From Streptomyces xinghaiensis S187 (GTDB taxonomy: Bacteria > Actinomycetota > Actinomycetes > Streptomycetales > Streptomycetaceae), in the NCBI RefSeq assembly GCF_000220705.2, contig NZ_CP023202.1, forward strand, positions 1,674,001 to 1,738,000: a stretch of DNA of 64,000 nt. Direction: 5' to 3'. The position numbers were made by a program, and so were the translations under genes. The notes under the pieces are model-generated. The model searched no databases. It worked only from the letters and a program-made list of their open reading frames with translations, and was not told the DNA's origin. Positions 16,801 to 25,052 of the stretch are shown piece by piece. The first letter of the stretch is position 1, and each line of letters opens with the position of its first letter.

Positions 16801-17509
16801 TCAGGTCCTCGTAGCCGAACTCCCGGACCGCCGGGTTCATCGTGCGGTCGAGGATGAACTCCTCCACGAACTCCGGGGTCTGGAGCAGCGCGTACGTCTT
16901 CCGGGCCGCCTCGCTCAGGTCCTGGTACAGGTCGCCCAGGAAGCGGGTGTCCCAGCCCTCCGTGCCGTCGTCGTTCAGCGGGTCGGTGAAGTCGTGGATG
17001 AGGACGCCCGCCTCGTCGCGCCGGCGCCAGAAGTCGACCAGCTCACGCGCGCCGTCGTGTGAGAGCGGGATCTGGTAGAGCGGGTTGTGCCGCTTGTCGA
17101 AGAGGAGGCGGCCGGCCTGGCCCTGGCCCAGTTCGTCGAACGCCTTCTCCAGCCAGCCGCGGTACGTCGGGTCCTCGTCCGTCTCCACGTACGCGTCGTA
17201 CCGGGACTCCGCCAGCTCGCGCCGGTCGCCGTCCGGGCCGGTCAGGTACGGCTCCGGGATCAGGCGGTTGTCCTCACAGAAGCGGACGAAGACCGTGCCC
17301 AGTACCCATGCCACCCCGACCTGCGTGACCCGCTCGTCCAGCCAGGCGTTCCACGTCGCCGCCGTGCGTCCGAGTTTGCGCGCCTGGTCGTACTCCGAGC
17401 GCAGCCGCGCCCCGACCTCGTCCAGCGTCCGCACCTGTCGCCCGAGGTCCGCCTCGACCGCCTTGACCTGCTGCTTCAGGTCGTCCAACAGAGCCTTGCG
17501 GTCGATCAC
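13889..17509 (-). CDS. pglX: BREX-2/Pgl adenine-specific DNA methyltransferase PglX (1206 aa)
   Basis: PglX methylates adenines as part of the Pgl (phage growth limitation)/BREX-2 defence. GTG 17509 overlaps the pglW stop (GTGA). The N-terminus (IDRKALLDDLKQQVKAVEAD, GRTAATWNAWLDERVTQ) is the usual one for BREX-2 PglX. Methyltransferase motifs: I, DPTCGSGHF (residues 240-248); IV, NPPY (379-382). Full length matches the family (about 1200 aa). Residues ~520-750 correspond to the target-recognition part (FKQSAPVIKL); its DNA (15250-15950) is visibly AT-richer than the flanks, suggesting domain exchange. No nuclease motif is seen. PglX is normally active only with PglW, PglY and PglZ, and the last two are absent from this window. 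Confidence 0.92.
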   Translation of the reverse strand: MIDRKALLDDLKQQVKAVEADLGRQVRTLDEVGARLRSEYDQARKLGRTAATWNAWLDERVTQVGVAWVLGTVFVRFCEDNRLIPEPYLTGPDGDRRELAESRYDAYVETDEDPTYRGWLEKAFDELGQGQAGRLLFDKRHNPLYQIPLSHDGARELVDFWRRRDEAGVLIHDFTDPLNDDGTEGWDTRFLGDLYQDLSEAARKTYALLQTPEFVEEFILDRTMNPAVREFGYEDLKMIDPTCGSGHFVLGAFRRLVRLWAEGHPGKDVHERVSAALKSVHGVDVNPFAVAIARFRLLVAAMAASGVRTLVEAAQYDWPVYLAVGDSLIKSRRSQQGHLFGGVDEDFVDELAEFKYATEDVHEYPDILRPGRYHVVVGNPPYITVKDKTLNALYRDLYPACAGKYALSVPFAQRFFELAKRGDAEGRGYGMVGQITANSFMKREFGEKLIEGYFGHAVELTEVIDTSGAYIPGHGTPTVILVGRQRGGDRRSPVIRTVRSVQGEPTAPKKAEEGLVWRAIVEQIDKPGSVSQWVSVDDLSRAKYFGKQPWVLADGGQEMLEQLDAAAVKRFSALTESSGFSAITGDDDLFAYPRPAAVWLAGRNTPKRPFLEGDQIRDWDSLPGADAIYPIGAKTDERRRLESKELWPGRKILRNTLYFAKTKEERGIPWSNYAFYKEDRLNSSLLLTFAFVATHNHFVLDRGGKVFKQSAPVIKLREGASEEEYLRLLGLLNSSTAGFWLRMVSYPKGGDPVGGEGARVSVHPWSDRYEFTGTKLEEFPLPAEYPTALATALDGFAQELTAASPAAVAAEAVPTAGVLREARVRWEAKRARMIALQEELDWQVYALYGLHVEDLRVSENPDDLTIPELALGERAFEILLARRVAVGEASDEWFKRHNSKPITEIPTHWPAPYREIVQKRIDAIESNRAINMVERPEYKRRWATEGWDALQEKALRSWLLDRMEKREFWFDENDQPAILTLGRLTDALSRDEDFASVAKLYAPRKELAAVVAELITGEHVPFLSALRYKPSGLKKRADWEEVWDLQRKEDAAPDELAKRKIRDSIPVPPKYTSADFLRPSYWKARGKLDVPKERFISYSQTNAATPDLYGWAGWDHKEQAQALATYFTNTPLSTEEITPFLAGLLELQPWLYQWHNEFDMLYSGSPADFFAAYRQQKQSEHGLTDDDLRAWRPPAATRGRRAATKK

Positions 17510-20500
17510 TTCGCGTCTCCCTCGACACCACTTGTCACGCTCTCGCCGGACCCCCGGTGGGCGTTGTCCACCCACGTGTCCGGAAGCTGAATCCACTCCC
17601 CCAGGCCGGCCTGGTACGGCACGGCCACCTGCCCGAGTCTCGGCTCGCGCAGGGGGTCGGCCTGCGGGACCAGGAGCCACAGGCCCCGCCCGCCCTGCCG
17701 GGCCGCCGACGCCAAACGGTCCAGGACGCCCATCGCGTCGTACCGGGCGAACACCCCGGCCTCCGTCAGCAGGACGGGGCCCGTCGCACCACCACGCCCG
17801 GCGGCACGGCCACCGTCCGCACGGCCACCGCCACCGTCAGCACGGCCGCCGCCCAGCAGTTCCGCGATCCGGGGCTCCACCGACCCCCACGCCGTCCGCG
17901 CGTACTCCGCGAACCGGACCGCGCCCTTCGAGCCCGGCTCGGCGGCGTCCGCCTTGAGCAGGGTCTCCCAGGTGGGCTTGGTGCCCGGCGTGACCTGCCC
18001 CCGCAGGGCCTCCAGGAACAGCTCGGTCACCGACACGGCCCGCGCGCCCAGCCGTTCGGCGCCCAGTTCCCGTACCGCGTCCCGCACGTGCTGCTGCCGT
18101 ACGGTCAGCACCCGGTAGCCGTCCCGGCGGGCCGAGGCGAGGAGCCGTTCCTCCGCCCGCACCGCGCCCGCGAGTTGCGGGTCGTCCGCGTACCGCGTCG
18201 CCGTGCCCGCGCGCGTGGACTGCCGAGCGGCGCCCGTCGTGAGGTAGCTGGAGGCGTCGTCCACCCGCGTCGGGAGGTAGCGCAGCGTGCCCTCGCGCTC
18301 GTGCGTCTTGAGCGAGAGTTCGAAGCCCGCGTCGCGCAGGGCCTTGGTGAGCGGGCCGCCAGCCGGTAGGTCGTGCGTCCAGCCGCCGCGCCCGTCCGGG
18401 GCGACCAGTTCGGGAAAGCGGGCGCGAACCCGCTCGTGCACGTCCTTGACCGCGAGGCCGGGCTGCAGGCCCTCGGGCTGCCCCGGGATCCAGCGGACGA
18501 GTCCGGCCTGGGTCAGCCGCAGGGCGCGGACGAGGGACAGGTCGCGCGGGTAGATCTCCAGGCGCGGGGTGGCGGCGGCGTTCAGGGAGGCGGCGGCGGC
18601 CAGTTCGACCATGCGCCGCTCGTCCCAGTCGACCGTGCCGGGCGGCACGGCCACCGCGCCCAGTTCGGCGAGCACGGTCGCGGCCGTCGGCAGGGTGTCC
18701 AGCTTGGCGAGCCGGTCGGCGGCACGGCCGAGCTTGCCCGCGTAGTCCAGCAGGCCGGGCGCGGTCGGGGTGTCCGGCGCGTCGTCCTCGCGCACGTCCA
18801 GGGCCAGCAGACCCGCGCCCAGCGACTCCTCGGTGGCCTTGCGGTTGGCCTGGTGCTGGAACTCCGCCTCGTCGGGGGCGAGTTGCTCGGCCTCGACCAC
18901 GGCGCGGACCGCCGCCAGCGCCAGCGCGCGCCGCTGCTCGCGCTCGGAGAGCCGGCTGCCGCGCCGCACCGCGAGGGCGTCCGCTATCTCGACGGCGGAG
19001 GCAACGCGCCCCATGCCCGCGAGCAGGCCGAGGATCTCGGCACGCAGCGCGGCGACGGCCGGGTCGGCCTTCCAGCGCTTGCGCTCCTCCTTGAGCATCT
19101 GCGGGATGCGCCCGGCGCTGAGCCCCAGCGCCTCGGCGACGTCCTTCTGCTTCGGCCAGACCCCGATGTCCGGCAGGGCGCCGTGCTCGTCGGGCAGGCG
19201 CAGCAGCAGCCGCACCATCTCGGCCTTGTTGCGGTTGGAGCCGTTGTTGTTGACGACCGGCACGAAGATCGTGGCGAGGAGGTCCAGGCTGGCGGAGCGC
19301 AGGGCGCGGTCCGGGAGGCCGCCGGCGGCGTCGGTCGTCGCCAGGGGGCCGACGAGGGCGGACTCGGCGGCGGTGAGCTGCTCCAGCTCCTCCTTCGCCT
19401 CCGCCCGGCCCTCGGGCGTGAGCGGTGAGACGGGTGCGCCGCGCAGCCGCTCGCCCCACTCCCGCTGCCGCCGCTGCACCTCGTTGCGGGTCTTGGCGCC
19501 CAGGCCGGGGGCGTTGACGAGCTTGCGGCGGCTGTAGTCGAGGAGTTCGCCGACGGTGCTGATGCCCAGGCCGTAGAGGAAGGACTGGGCCGCCGGCGTG
19601 AGACCGGAGACGGTCAGCGGGGTGTCGTGGGTGGCCTCGTCGGCGAGGCGGTCGCGCTGCTGCTCCGTGGTCTCCGGCTCGGTGCCCGGGAGGACGCCCA
19701 GGGGGGCCGCCCCGGCGGTGCCGGGAGCCGTTCCGGTGCCGGCCGTGGCCGGGTGGCGGGTGCGGTGGCTGGAGGGGACGGTCTGCGAGGCGTCGAGGAA
19801 GATCTTGCGCCAGGCGTCCCGCATCGGCTTGAGCTCGGGATACCGCTTGCTCACGTCGCGGTGCAGGGCCTTCTGGAAGAAGGCGACCAGCCCGTCGCGC
19901 ACGGCCGGGTCGAAGGCCTCGGCCGCGATGGTCGGGTAGGGCCACTCCTCCGGGTCGGTCATCCGGGGCGGCACGCTGCCGTCGCCCCACCTGGGCAGCT
20001 CGCGGGAGGCCATCTGGTGCAGGGTGACGGCCACGGCGTACCGCTCGGCGTGGGAGTCGTAGCTGCCGCGCGTGATGACGTCGACGAACGGGTCGAGGTA
20101 GCCGTCGGTGCCCGCGTCGGTGCTCTTCGCCGGGTATCCGGCGAGCGAGAAGTCGATGAGGACCAGTTCGCGGGTGCGGTTGGGGCGGATGCGGATGGCG
20201 ATGTTGTCCGGCTTGATGTCGCGGTGCCAGACGCCCTCGCCCTCCAGGAAGTCGACGGCGCCGAAGAGGTAGTCGCCGTACGCCTCCAACTGGTCGACGG
20301 GGAGCCGGCCGTCGTCGCGGAGCTGACGGGCGACGGTCTCCTCGCGGCGGCGGGGCGCCTTCCGCTCGCCGGGCTCCCCGGCGTCGTCGCGCTCGTCGCC
20401 CACGTACTCCAGGGCGAGGACGGTGCGGCCCGCGATGCGCAGCGGCTCCGGTTCGACGAGGCGGATGATGCCGGAGTGGGGGCGCAGTCGGCCCATCACC

Positions 20501-22242
20501 TCGGCCTCGCGGGCGAGGATGTCGGCCCGGCTGTCGGACAGGGCCACCTTCAGTACGGCCAGCGGGCGGGTCCTGCGTGTCTCGGCCTCGCGGTCGCGGA
20601 CGAGGAAGGCGCGGCTGGTGGAGCCGGTGCCCAGCCGGCGGCGGACCTCCCAGCGGCCGTCGAGGACATCGCCGGGGACGGCCTCCAGCGGGTCCTTCTC
20701 CGGTGCGGCGGCGGCCTCGGGCGCCGTGTCGGGCGCGGTCTCGGAGGCGGGGGCGGTGAGGGAGTCCTCGACAACCTCCAGCATCTCCAGGAAGTCGTCG
20801 ACGCCGGCCAGGCGCCGGCCCGGGGTGTAGGCCGTGGCCGCCTGCACCAGCTCGTCGATGTCCTCCGACAGGCCGTCCACCAGGGAGCTGGGCCGTAGCC
20901 CCTCGCCCGCTTCCAGGCGGGCGCGCAGCTCGGCCTGGCTGGCGGCCGGGGCCCGGTCGGTGACCAGCAGATAGGTGAGGACGCCGAGGCCGTAGACGTC
21001 CAGGGACACCGGGTCGGGGCGGAGCGCGGTCAACTCCGGCGCGAGGTAGGGGTCCTCGTCGTCGGCCAGGTTCATCGCGGAGAGGGTGGTCGGCGCCAGG
21101 CGCGTGGCGCCCCCCTGGGAGGAGTCCCCGCTGCGCTGGGTGGCGATCTGCCAGTCGGAGATCTGCAGCCGCGGGCTGAGCCAGGCCGCCTCCTCGCCGG
21201 CCGCCGTCCCCGGACCGCCGCCCGGGCCGGGCAGGACGTGGACGGAGCGGGCGGCCAGGGCCCGGTGGTGGATGCGCCGGGCGTGCGCGGACCGCATGGT
21301 CTCGGCGAGCTGCCGGACGAGCGCCATCCGGCCGAGGATGTCCAGCTTCCCGCCGTACTGGACCAGGTACTCGTCCAGCTTCATCGTCCGCCGGTCGTAG
21401 TCGAAGACCAGCGCGGGGCCCGCCGGGTGCCCGGTCGGGAAGTACTGCCGGTAGGGGACGACGCCCGGGTGCCGGAAACGCTGGAGGACGGCCGCCTCGC
21501 GGCGGGCGGCGTTCTCCACGGACTGCCGCAGCGAGGAGTCCGAGCCGCGCTCGCTCAGGTACACGCGGACCCGGGCGCGCTCGGGCAGGTCGCTGTGGCG
21601 CGCCTCGTAGTCGGCCCAGGTCTGGCCGGAGTCGAAGGGGCGGCGCTCCAGCTCGTACGGGCCGACCTTGTACTCGGCGTCGCTGCGGCGGATGCCGATC
21701 TTCTCCAGCGCGGCCTTGATCTGGCGGGAGTCGCCCGGGGAGATCCGGCCGCGCTCGTCGCGCGAGGGCCGCTGGAGCAGCTCGATCAGCTCGGCGACCG
21801 TGTAGACGCCGTTCTGGTCGTGTGCGGGCAGCCGTACGCGCAGCGAGTCGTCGGTGAAGCAGACGGCCTCGCCGACCCAGATCCGCCTGCCCAGCACCCC
21901 GGCCTGGACGAGCAGCCCGGACAGCTCCTTGGCCTTCCGGTTGACCAGGTGCAGGGGGTTGGAGTGGGTACGGCGCCGGCCGTTGGGCGTGGTCTGCACC
22001 CAGGTGCCGCTGACGGAGGTGACCGAGCCGTGCCAGTCCTTCAACTCGATCATGTAGACGCCACCGGGGGCGGCGACGAGCAGATCGACCTCGCGGACGT
22101 GCCCGGTGCTCGCGGTGAAGGTGAAGTTCGACCAGGCCCGCCACGGTTCGGCATCCGGCAGCTTCTCCCGGATCGCCTCCAGGCCGCGGCGCTCGTGTTC
22201 GAACTCGGACTCGGTGACCGTGGTCCACCGGCCTTCCCGCAT
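17506..22242 (-). CDS. pglW: BREX-2/Pgl serine/threonine kinase PglW with NERD domain (1578 aa)
   Basis: ATG 22242 has GAGG 7 nt upstream and gives the typical PglW opening MREGRWTTVTESEFEHERRG. Domain order: a NERD nuclease-related domain (~12-120, EVDLL at 51-55 and IELKDW at 65-70); a first kinase-like domain (~200-475) whose catalytic loop reads HHRALAARS and whose DFG position is SDW, hence a likely pseudokinase; a second kinase (~530-815) with GTGSTSRAF, Lys565, HRDIKPDN (673-680) and DFS (697-699), likely active. Then a helix-hairpin-helix segment (~877-930, TVGELLDY, PGLGAKTRNEV), an HTH-like part (PKQKDVAEALGLSAGRI) and a long C-terminal region. It overlaps pglX by 4 nt. In Pgl of S. 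coelicolor PglW is an essential autophosphorylating kinase. Confidence 0.92.
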   Translation of the reverse strand: MREGRWTTVTESEFEHERRGLEAIREKLPDAEPWRAWSNFTFTASTGHVREVDLLVAAPGGVYMIELKDWHGSVTSVSGTWVQTTPNGRRRTHSNPLHLVNRKAKELSGLLVQAGVLGRRIWVGEAVCFTDDSLRVRLPAHDQNGVYTVAELIELLQRPSRDERGRISPGDSRQIKAALEKIGIRRSDAEYKVGPYELERRPFDSGQTWADYEARHSDLPERARVRVYLSERGSDSSLRQSVENAARREAAVLQRFRHPGVVPYRQYFPTGHPAGPALVFDYDRRTMKLDEYLVQYGGKLDILGRMALVRQLAETMRSAHARRIHHRALAARSVHVLPGPGGGPGTAAGEEAAWLSPRLQISDWQIATQRSGDSSQGGATRLAPTTLSAMNLADDEDPYLAPELTALRPDPVSLDVYGLGVLTYLLVTDRAPAASQAELRARLEAGEGLRPSSLVDGLSEDIDELVQAATAYTPGRRLAGVDDFLEMLEVVEDSLTAPASETAPDTAPEAAAAPEKDPLEAVPGDVLDGRWEVRRRLGTGSTSRAFLVRDREAETRRTRPLAVLKVALSDSRADILAREAEVMGRLRPHSGIIRLVEPEPLRIAGRTVLALEYVGDERDDAGEPGERKAPRRREETVARQLRDDGRLPVDQLEAYGDYLFGAVDFLEGEGVWHRDIKPDNIAIRIRPNRTRELVLIDFSLAGYPAKSTDAGTDGYLDPFVDVITRGSYDSHAERYAVAVTLHQMASRELPRWGDGSVPPRMTDPEEWPYPTIAAEAFDPAVRDGLVAFFQKALHRDVSKRYPELKPMRDAWRKIFLDASQTVPSSHRTRHPATAGTGTAPGTAGAAPLGVLPGTEPETTEQQRDRLADEATHDTPLTVSGLTPAAQSFLYGLGISTVGELLDYSRRKLVNAPGLGAKTRNEVQRRQREWGERLRGAPVSPLTPEGRAEAKEELEQLTAAESALVGPLATTDAAGGLPDRALRSASLDLLATIFVPVVNNNGSNRNKAEMVRLLLRLPDEHGALPDIGVWPKQKDVAEALGLSAGRIPQMLKEERKRWKADPAVAALRAEILGLLAGMGRVASAVEIADALAVRRGSRLSEREQRRALALAAVRAVVEAEQLAPDEAEFQHQANRKATEESLGAGLLALDVREDDAPDTPTAPGLLDYAGKLGRAADRLAKLDTLPTAATVLAELGAVAVPPGTVDWDERRMVELAAAASLNAAATPRLEIYPRDLSLVRALRLTQAGLVRWIPGQPEGLQPGLAVKDVHERVRARFPELVAPDGRGGWTHDLPAGGPLTKALRDAGFELSLKTHEREGTLRYLPTRVDDASSYLTTGAARQSTRAGTATRYADDPQLAGAVRAEERLLASARRDGYRVLTVRQQHVRDAVRELGAERLGARAVSVTELFLEALRGQVTPGTKPTWETLLKADAAEPGSKGAVRFAEYARTAWGSVEPRIAELLGGGRADGGGGRADGGRAAGRGGATGPVLLTEAGVFARYDAMGVLDRLASAARQGGRGLWLLVPQADPLREPRLGQVAVPYQAGLGEWIQLPDTWVDNAHRGSGESVTSGVEGDAK

Positions 22243-22415
22243 GCGCTGTCCTCGCTCGTCGTTTCCGCTTCCCGGGCGGATCCTAACGGGTCGGTCCGAC
22301 ATGGGTGGAGGGATCACGGATCACACCTATGAGACGTTCGCCCTGGCTGGGAGGCGAGGAGAGGCGGCGGGCCCGGGCGAGGGTGCCGGGCCGGGGCGGG
22401 GATGCTCGGCCGGAG

Positions 22416-22757
22416 TCAGCGGCGGCGTCCGAGGGTGGGCAGCCCGCCCGAGACGGTCCGCACACTGCTGCCGCGTTCCGTGATGTCGCGGAGTTCCTCC
22501 CGGAACGCCTCGGCCTCGCGGTCGTCGCCGTACGGGAACGCGTCGTCCCTCGGCGGGCGTGGGGCGGGGTTCGACTGCTTCCCGCCCTGCCGGGTCTTCG
22601 ACTTGGGGATCCGCCGGACCATGACCGGCTGCGGCTGCTCCTGCCGACGCCTCCCGCCGGACCCGCTCCGCTTCCCGCCCTGCTTTTTCTTCCGGGAGGG
22701 ACAGGCGCATCCCATGCCGATCAGCAGCTCACACCGCTTGCATCTGGTTCCGCTCAT
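22416..22757 (-). CDS. Small basic protein with N-terminal Cys cluster (113 aa), upstream of pglW
   Basis: The ATG at 22757 is preceded by GGGGGTGGGA. Residues 1-22 hold CKRC and CAC (four Cys in about 17 residues), a probable zinc knuckle, followed by a Lys/Arg/Gly-rich linker (SRKKKQGGKRSGSGGRRR) and an acidic helix (DDREAEAFREELRDI). It ends 173 nt before the pglW start on the same strand, with no hairpin between them, so co-transcription with pglW-pglX is possible. Not recognised as a known BREX component. A nucleic-acid-binding accessory role is a guess from composition. Confidence 0.65.
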   Translation of the reverse strand: MSGTRCKRCELLIGMGCACPSRKKKQGGKRSGSGGRRRQEQPQPVMVRRIPKSKTRQGGKQSNPAPRPPRDDAFPYGDDREAEAFREELRDITERGSSVRTVSGGLPTLGRRR

Positions 22758-22943
22758 CAAGTCCCACCCCCGAGAGGCCCCTTGAGGCCGACTTAACGCC
22801 GACCGCCACCAGCCTACGCAGGCACCTGTGAACTTCAAGTCCTTTGACTCAGTTTTCAGACGAGATTGCCGTCGAGGGCTCTCACCGACTGGGCTGCCGA
22901 CAGCGACGGGAGTGGAGCCCCTGTCGAGGCCGTCCCGACATGC

Positions 22944-22979
22944 CTGTGCGGCGGGACCGAGGCCGGTCCCGCCGCACAG
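22944..22979 (-). terminator. Strong hairpin after the DUF397 gene
   Basis: CTGTGCGGCGGGACC (22944-22958) and GGTCCCGCCGCACAG (22965-22979) form a perfect 15-bp stem with a 6-nt loop. It sits 18 nt beyond the DUF397 stop (22997) and should terminate the XRE-DUF397 transcript, insulating it from the Cys-protein/pglW genes downstream. Confidence 0.8.
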
Positions 22980-22996
22980 ACGGTGAGTGCTGAGGA

Positions 22997-23182
22997 TCAG
23001 TTGGCAGTGTGGCCGAGGAAGTCCGCCCAGGCGGCCGGGGATACGGACAGCGGCTGCCGCCGAACATCCTTGGAGTCGCGGACGAAGACGGCCTCGGAGG
23101 ATATGGCCACCTCGACGCAGTTGTCGCCCTCGCTACCGCTGTAACTGCTCTTGAACCAGCCCTGTTCGTCAGTGGTGCTCAT
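22997..23182 (-). CDS. DUF397 domain protein (61 aa)
   Basis: A typical DUF397 protein: GWFKSSYSGSEGDNCVEVAI near the N-terminus, VFVRDSKD in the middle and PAAWADFLGHT at the end. In Streptomyces these short proteins are nearly always encoded just downstream of an XRE/DUF5753 regulator, as here (14-nt overlap). Members studied (BldB-related WhiJ/BldB systems) modulate the activity of the partner regulator, apparently by direct contact. A specific process cannot be deduced. Confidence 0.93.
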   Translation of the reverse strand: MSTTDEQGWFKSSYSGSEGDNCVEVAISSEAVFVRDSKDVRRQPLSVSPAAWADFLGHTAN

Positions 23183-24035
23183 ACGCTCCTCGCATCTGTT
23201 CCAACAGGCTCACAGTGGCTCTGCAATCATGAGCCTGCGAGCGCAGGCTGCAATAGCGCTGGAGCAAAACACTGACGTCCTTGGGGGCCGTGAGCAGGTT
23301 GCTCGCCCTCTGTCCTTCGGTGTAACCGACCCACCGGTGGTCCGGAGTCTCTGCCAGGTACATGTGCCCGTCGACTCCGCAGTGGTCCTCCTGGCGGAGC
23401 GGCATGATTTGGATTTCGACGTTGCGCCGCCTGCTCACGGCCAACAGATGATCGATGACCGCCAGTGTCACTTGATCACCGCCCACGTTCCGTTCCAGTA
23501 CGGCCTGTTCGATGACGAAGCTGAACGCGGTACCCGGCTTCTGCTCGATGATCCGCTGCCGGTCGAGCCGAGCGGCGACCTCTCGCTCAAGCCGCTCTTC
23601 GGTGACGGGCGGCAGGCGGCGCTCGAAGATGGCCCGGATGTAGGGCTCCGGCTGCAACAGCCCGGGAATCGCGCGGCACTCGTACGCGTACAGCGACAGC
23701 GCCTCCCCCTCGATACCCGCCCACTGCCGGAACCACGACGCCAGCCCGGCCCGGCGGGTCAGGCTGCGGTGGGCCGCCGCCAGGATGCGGGAGGCGACAT
23801 GGCCCAAGGGCTCCTCCACGCGGCCGGGCAGTTCCCTCGGCGGGAACCGCTTGCCCTGCTCGATCTTGGCGATGTAGGGCGCCGAGTACCGCACCAGCGG
23901 GGCGAATTCCTCCTGCGTCAGCCCCGCCTCCTCGCGCAGCACCTTCAGCACCGCACCGAACGTCTTCAGACTGTCCGGCAACTCCGCCGCCCCGTCACCG
24001 CAGTTCCGGGCACCGTCACCGTTCTCCGCCGCCAT
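23169..24035 (-). CDS. XRE family regulator with DUF5753 domain (288 aa)
   Basis: The ATG at 24035 has GGAGG 8 nt upstream. The HTH covers residues ~22-75 (LKVLREEAGLTQEEFAPLVR, PYIAKIEQGKRFPP). The DUF5753 domain follows (WFRQWAGIEGEALSLYAYEC, IPGLLQPEPYIRAIF, EVAARLDRQRI, HMYLAETPDHRWVGYTEGQ). This is the WhiJ-like class of Streptomyces regulators, paired with the overlapping DUF397 gene. It lies at the right border of the pglWX segment, so control of defence genes is possible but not shown. Confidence 0.93.
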   Translation of the reverse strand: MAAENGDGARNCGDGAAELPDSLKTFGAVLKVLREEAGLTQEEFAPLVRYSAPYIAKIEQGKRFPPRELPGRVEEPLGHVASRILAAAHRSLTRRAGLASWFRQWAGIEGEALSLYAYECRAIPGLLQPEPYIRAIFERRLPPVTEERLEREVAARLDRQRIIEQKPGTAFSFVIEQAVLERNVGGDQVTLAVIDHLLAVSRRRNVEIQIMPLRQEDHCGVDGHMYLAETPDHRWVGYTEGQRASNLLTAPKDVSVLLQRYCSLRSQAHDCRATVSLLEQMRGAYEHH

Positions 24036-24408
24036 GGCCACCGCCTCCCCCTCCGCACCGCCTCCTGGACCTGCCTCCCTGGCCAACGGCACAGACCCGA
24101 CACCGTCACGCCCGCCACCGACCCAATCCGCGCCGCCAACCCACCCAGCCCGATCTGTACCAGCGAGAGGGCCGTAAAGGCGGACGGCACCGAGCGGTTC
24201 AGGGCTCCGAACCAGCCCGGGATCGCCAGGTGCGTGAGACGGTCCGCCGCGGTGAAGGCGATCAGGACGGAGGGGAGCGCAATGGCAGCTGTGCTGGTTG
24301 CCTACGCCGCCGTCCGGCGGCGGGCGGCGGGCGGCGGGCGGCGGGCGTTCGCGGGTCCGGTGCCGGCGGCTCAGGCCGTCCGCAGCCTGAGCCCGGTCCC
24401 GGTCCGGG
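24036..24408. other. Upstream region of the XRE gene, with a 7-bp tandem repeat
   Basis: No convincing gene. A short hydrophobic minus-strand frame (VPSAFTALSLVQIGLGGLAA, starting near 24190) overlaps the start of the XRE gene and lacks an RBS. At about 24316-24347 the heptamer GGCGGGC is repeated four times in tandem; it may be slippage-prone. The promoter of the XRE-DUF397 unit should lie here. Confidence 0.4.
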
Positions 24409-24699
24409 TCACGGCCGGGTTCCCTCCCGGGCGCGCGGGTCGTTCTCGCGGTAGAGCACGAGGTGCTCATGGGAGAGGACGCCGTCGCGGACGTCGCCGG
24501 TGGCGGTGAAGCCGGTGTCGTCGACGTAGTCGAGGTGGCTGCCGGTGACGGTGTAGCGGCCGGTGTAGGCGCTCCGGCGGTTGCCGCGGGCCTCGTCGTA
24601 CCGGCCGTTCGGCAGCAGTTCCTGGCGGATGTAGCCGTCCGCGGTCACCCACATCCCGACGTACGGGTGCGGATCGCGGGGCGTGTCGTTGCTGGTCAT
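24409..24699 (-). CDS. Atu4866-domain protein (96 aa)
   Basis: A compact single-domain protein: YVGMWVTADGYIRQELLPNG (residues ~13-32), YDEARGNRRSAYTGRYTVTG, then HLDYVDDTGFTATGDV. This is the Atu4866 domain, a small beta-barrel family of unknown function, here full length. The ATG at 24699 begins MTSNDTPRD. It is divergent from a second gene carrying the same domain at its C-terminus (25053), with 353 bp between them holding the two promoters and no other gene that I can see. Confidence 0.85.
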   Translation of the reverse strand: MTSNDTPRDPHPYVGMWVTADGYIRQELLPNGRYDEARGNRRSAYTGRYTVTGSHLDYVDDTGFTATGDVRDGVLSHEHLVLYRENDPRAREGTRP

Positions 24700-25052
24700 G
24701 GGTCCACCCTCGGCCCTGCGGCGGGACGCTGCCAGGCCGCCGTCCCCCCGGGTGAGCGCTTCCCGGGTGCCGCGCACCCACCCTCCGCGGGGCCGTGGCC
24801 GCCCTCCCGTCCCCGAGCGGTTGTCCTGGGCCGCTTCCCGATCACCACCGCACCGGGCGGTGCTCCGTGGGTGCGGTGGACCCGGTGACAGAGCGGCCTG
24901 GTTCCGGTGGCGGAGCGCACCGAAGCTGAGGAGGCGGAAGCCGCCCGGCACCATCCACCGCCGAGCCCGGCTCGTAGCAGCGCCCCGTGCGCCCCGCACA
25001 CACCGCACACACCGCACCCACAGATCCGAACCCGCCCGAGGAGCAAGACAAG

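Noticed and set aside
23966..24190. Short hydrophobic minus-strand frame upstream of the XRE/DUF5753 gene
   Set aside because: Overlaps the XRE start, has no RBS and no family resemblance, and the conserved XRE frame is clearly preferred.
24316..24347. Tandem GGCGGGC heptamers as a possible CRISPR-like array
   Set aside because: Units are contiguous with no spacers; this is a simple tandem repeat.
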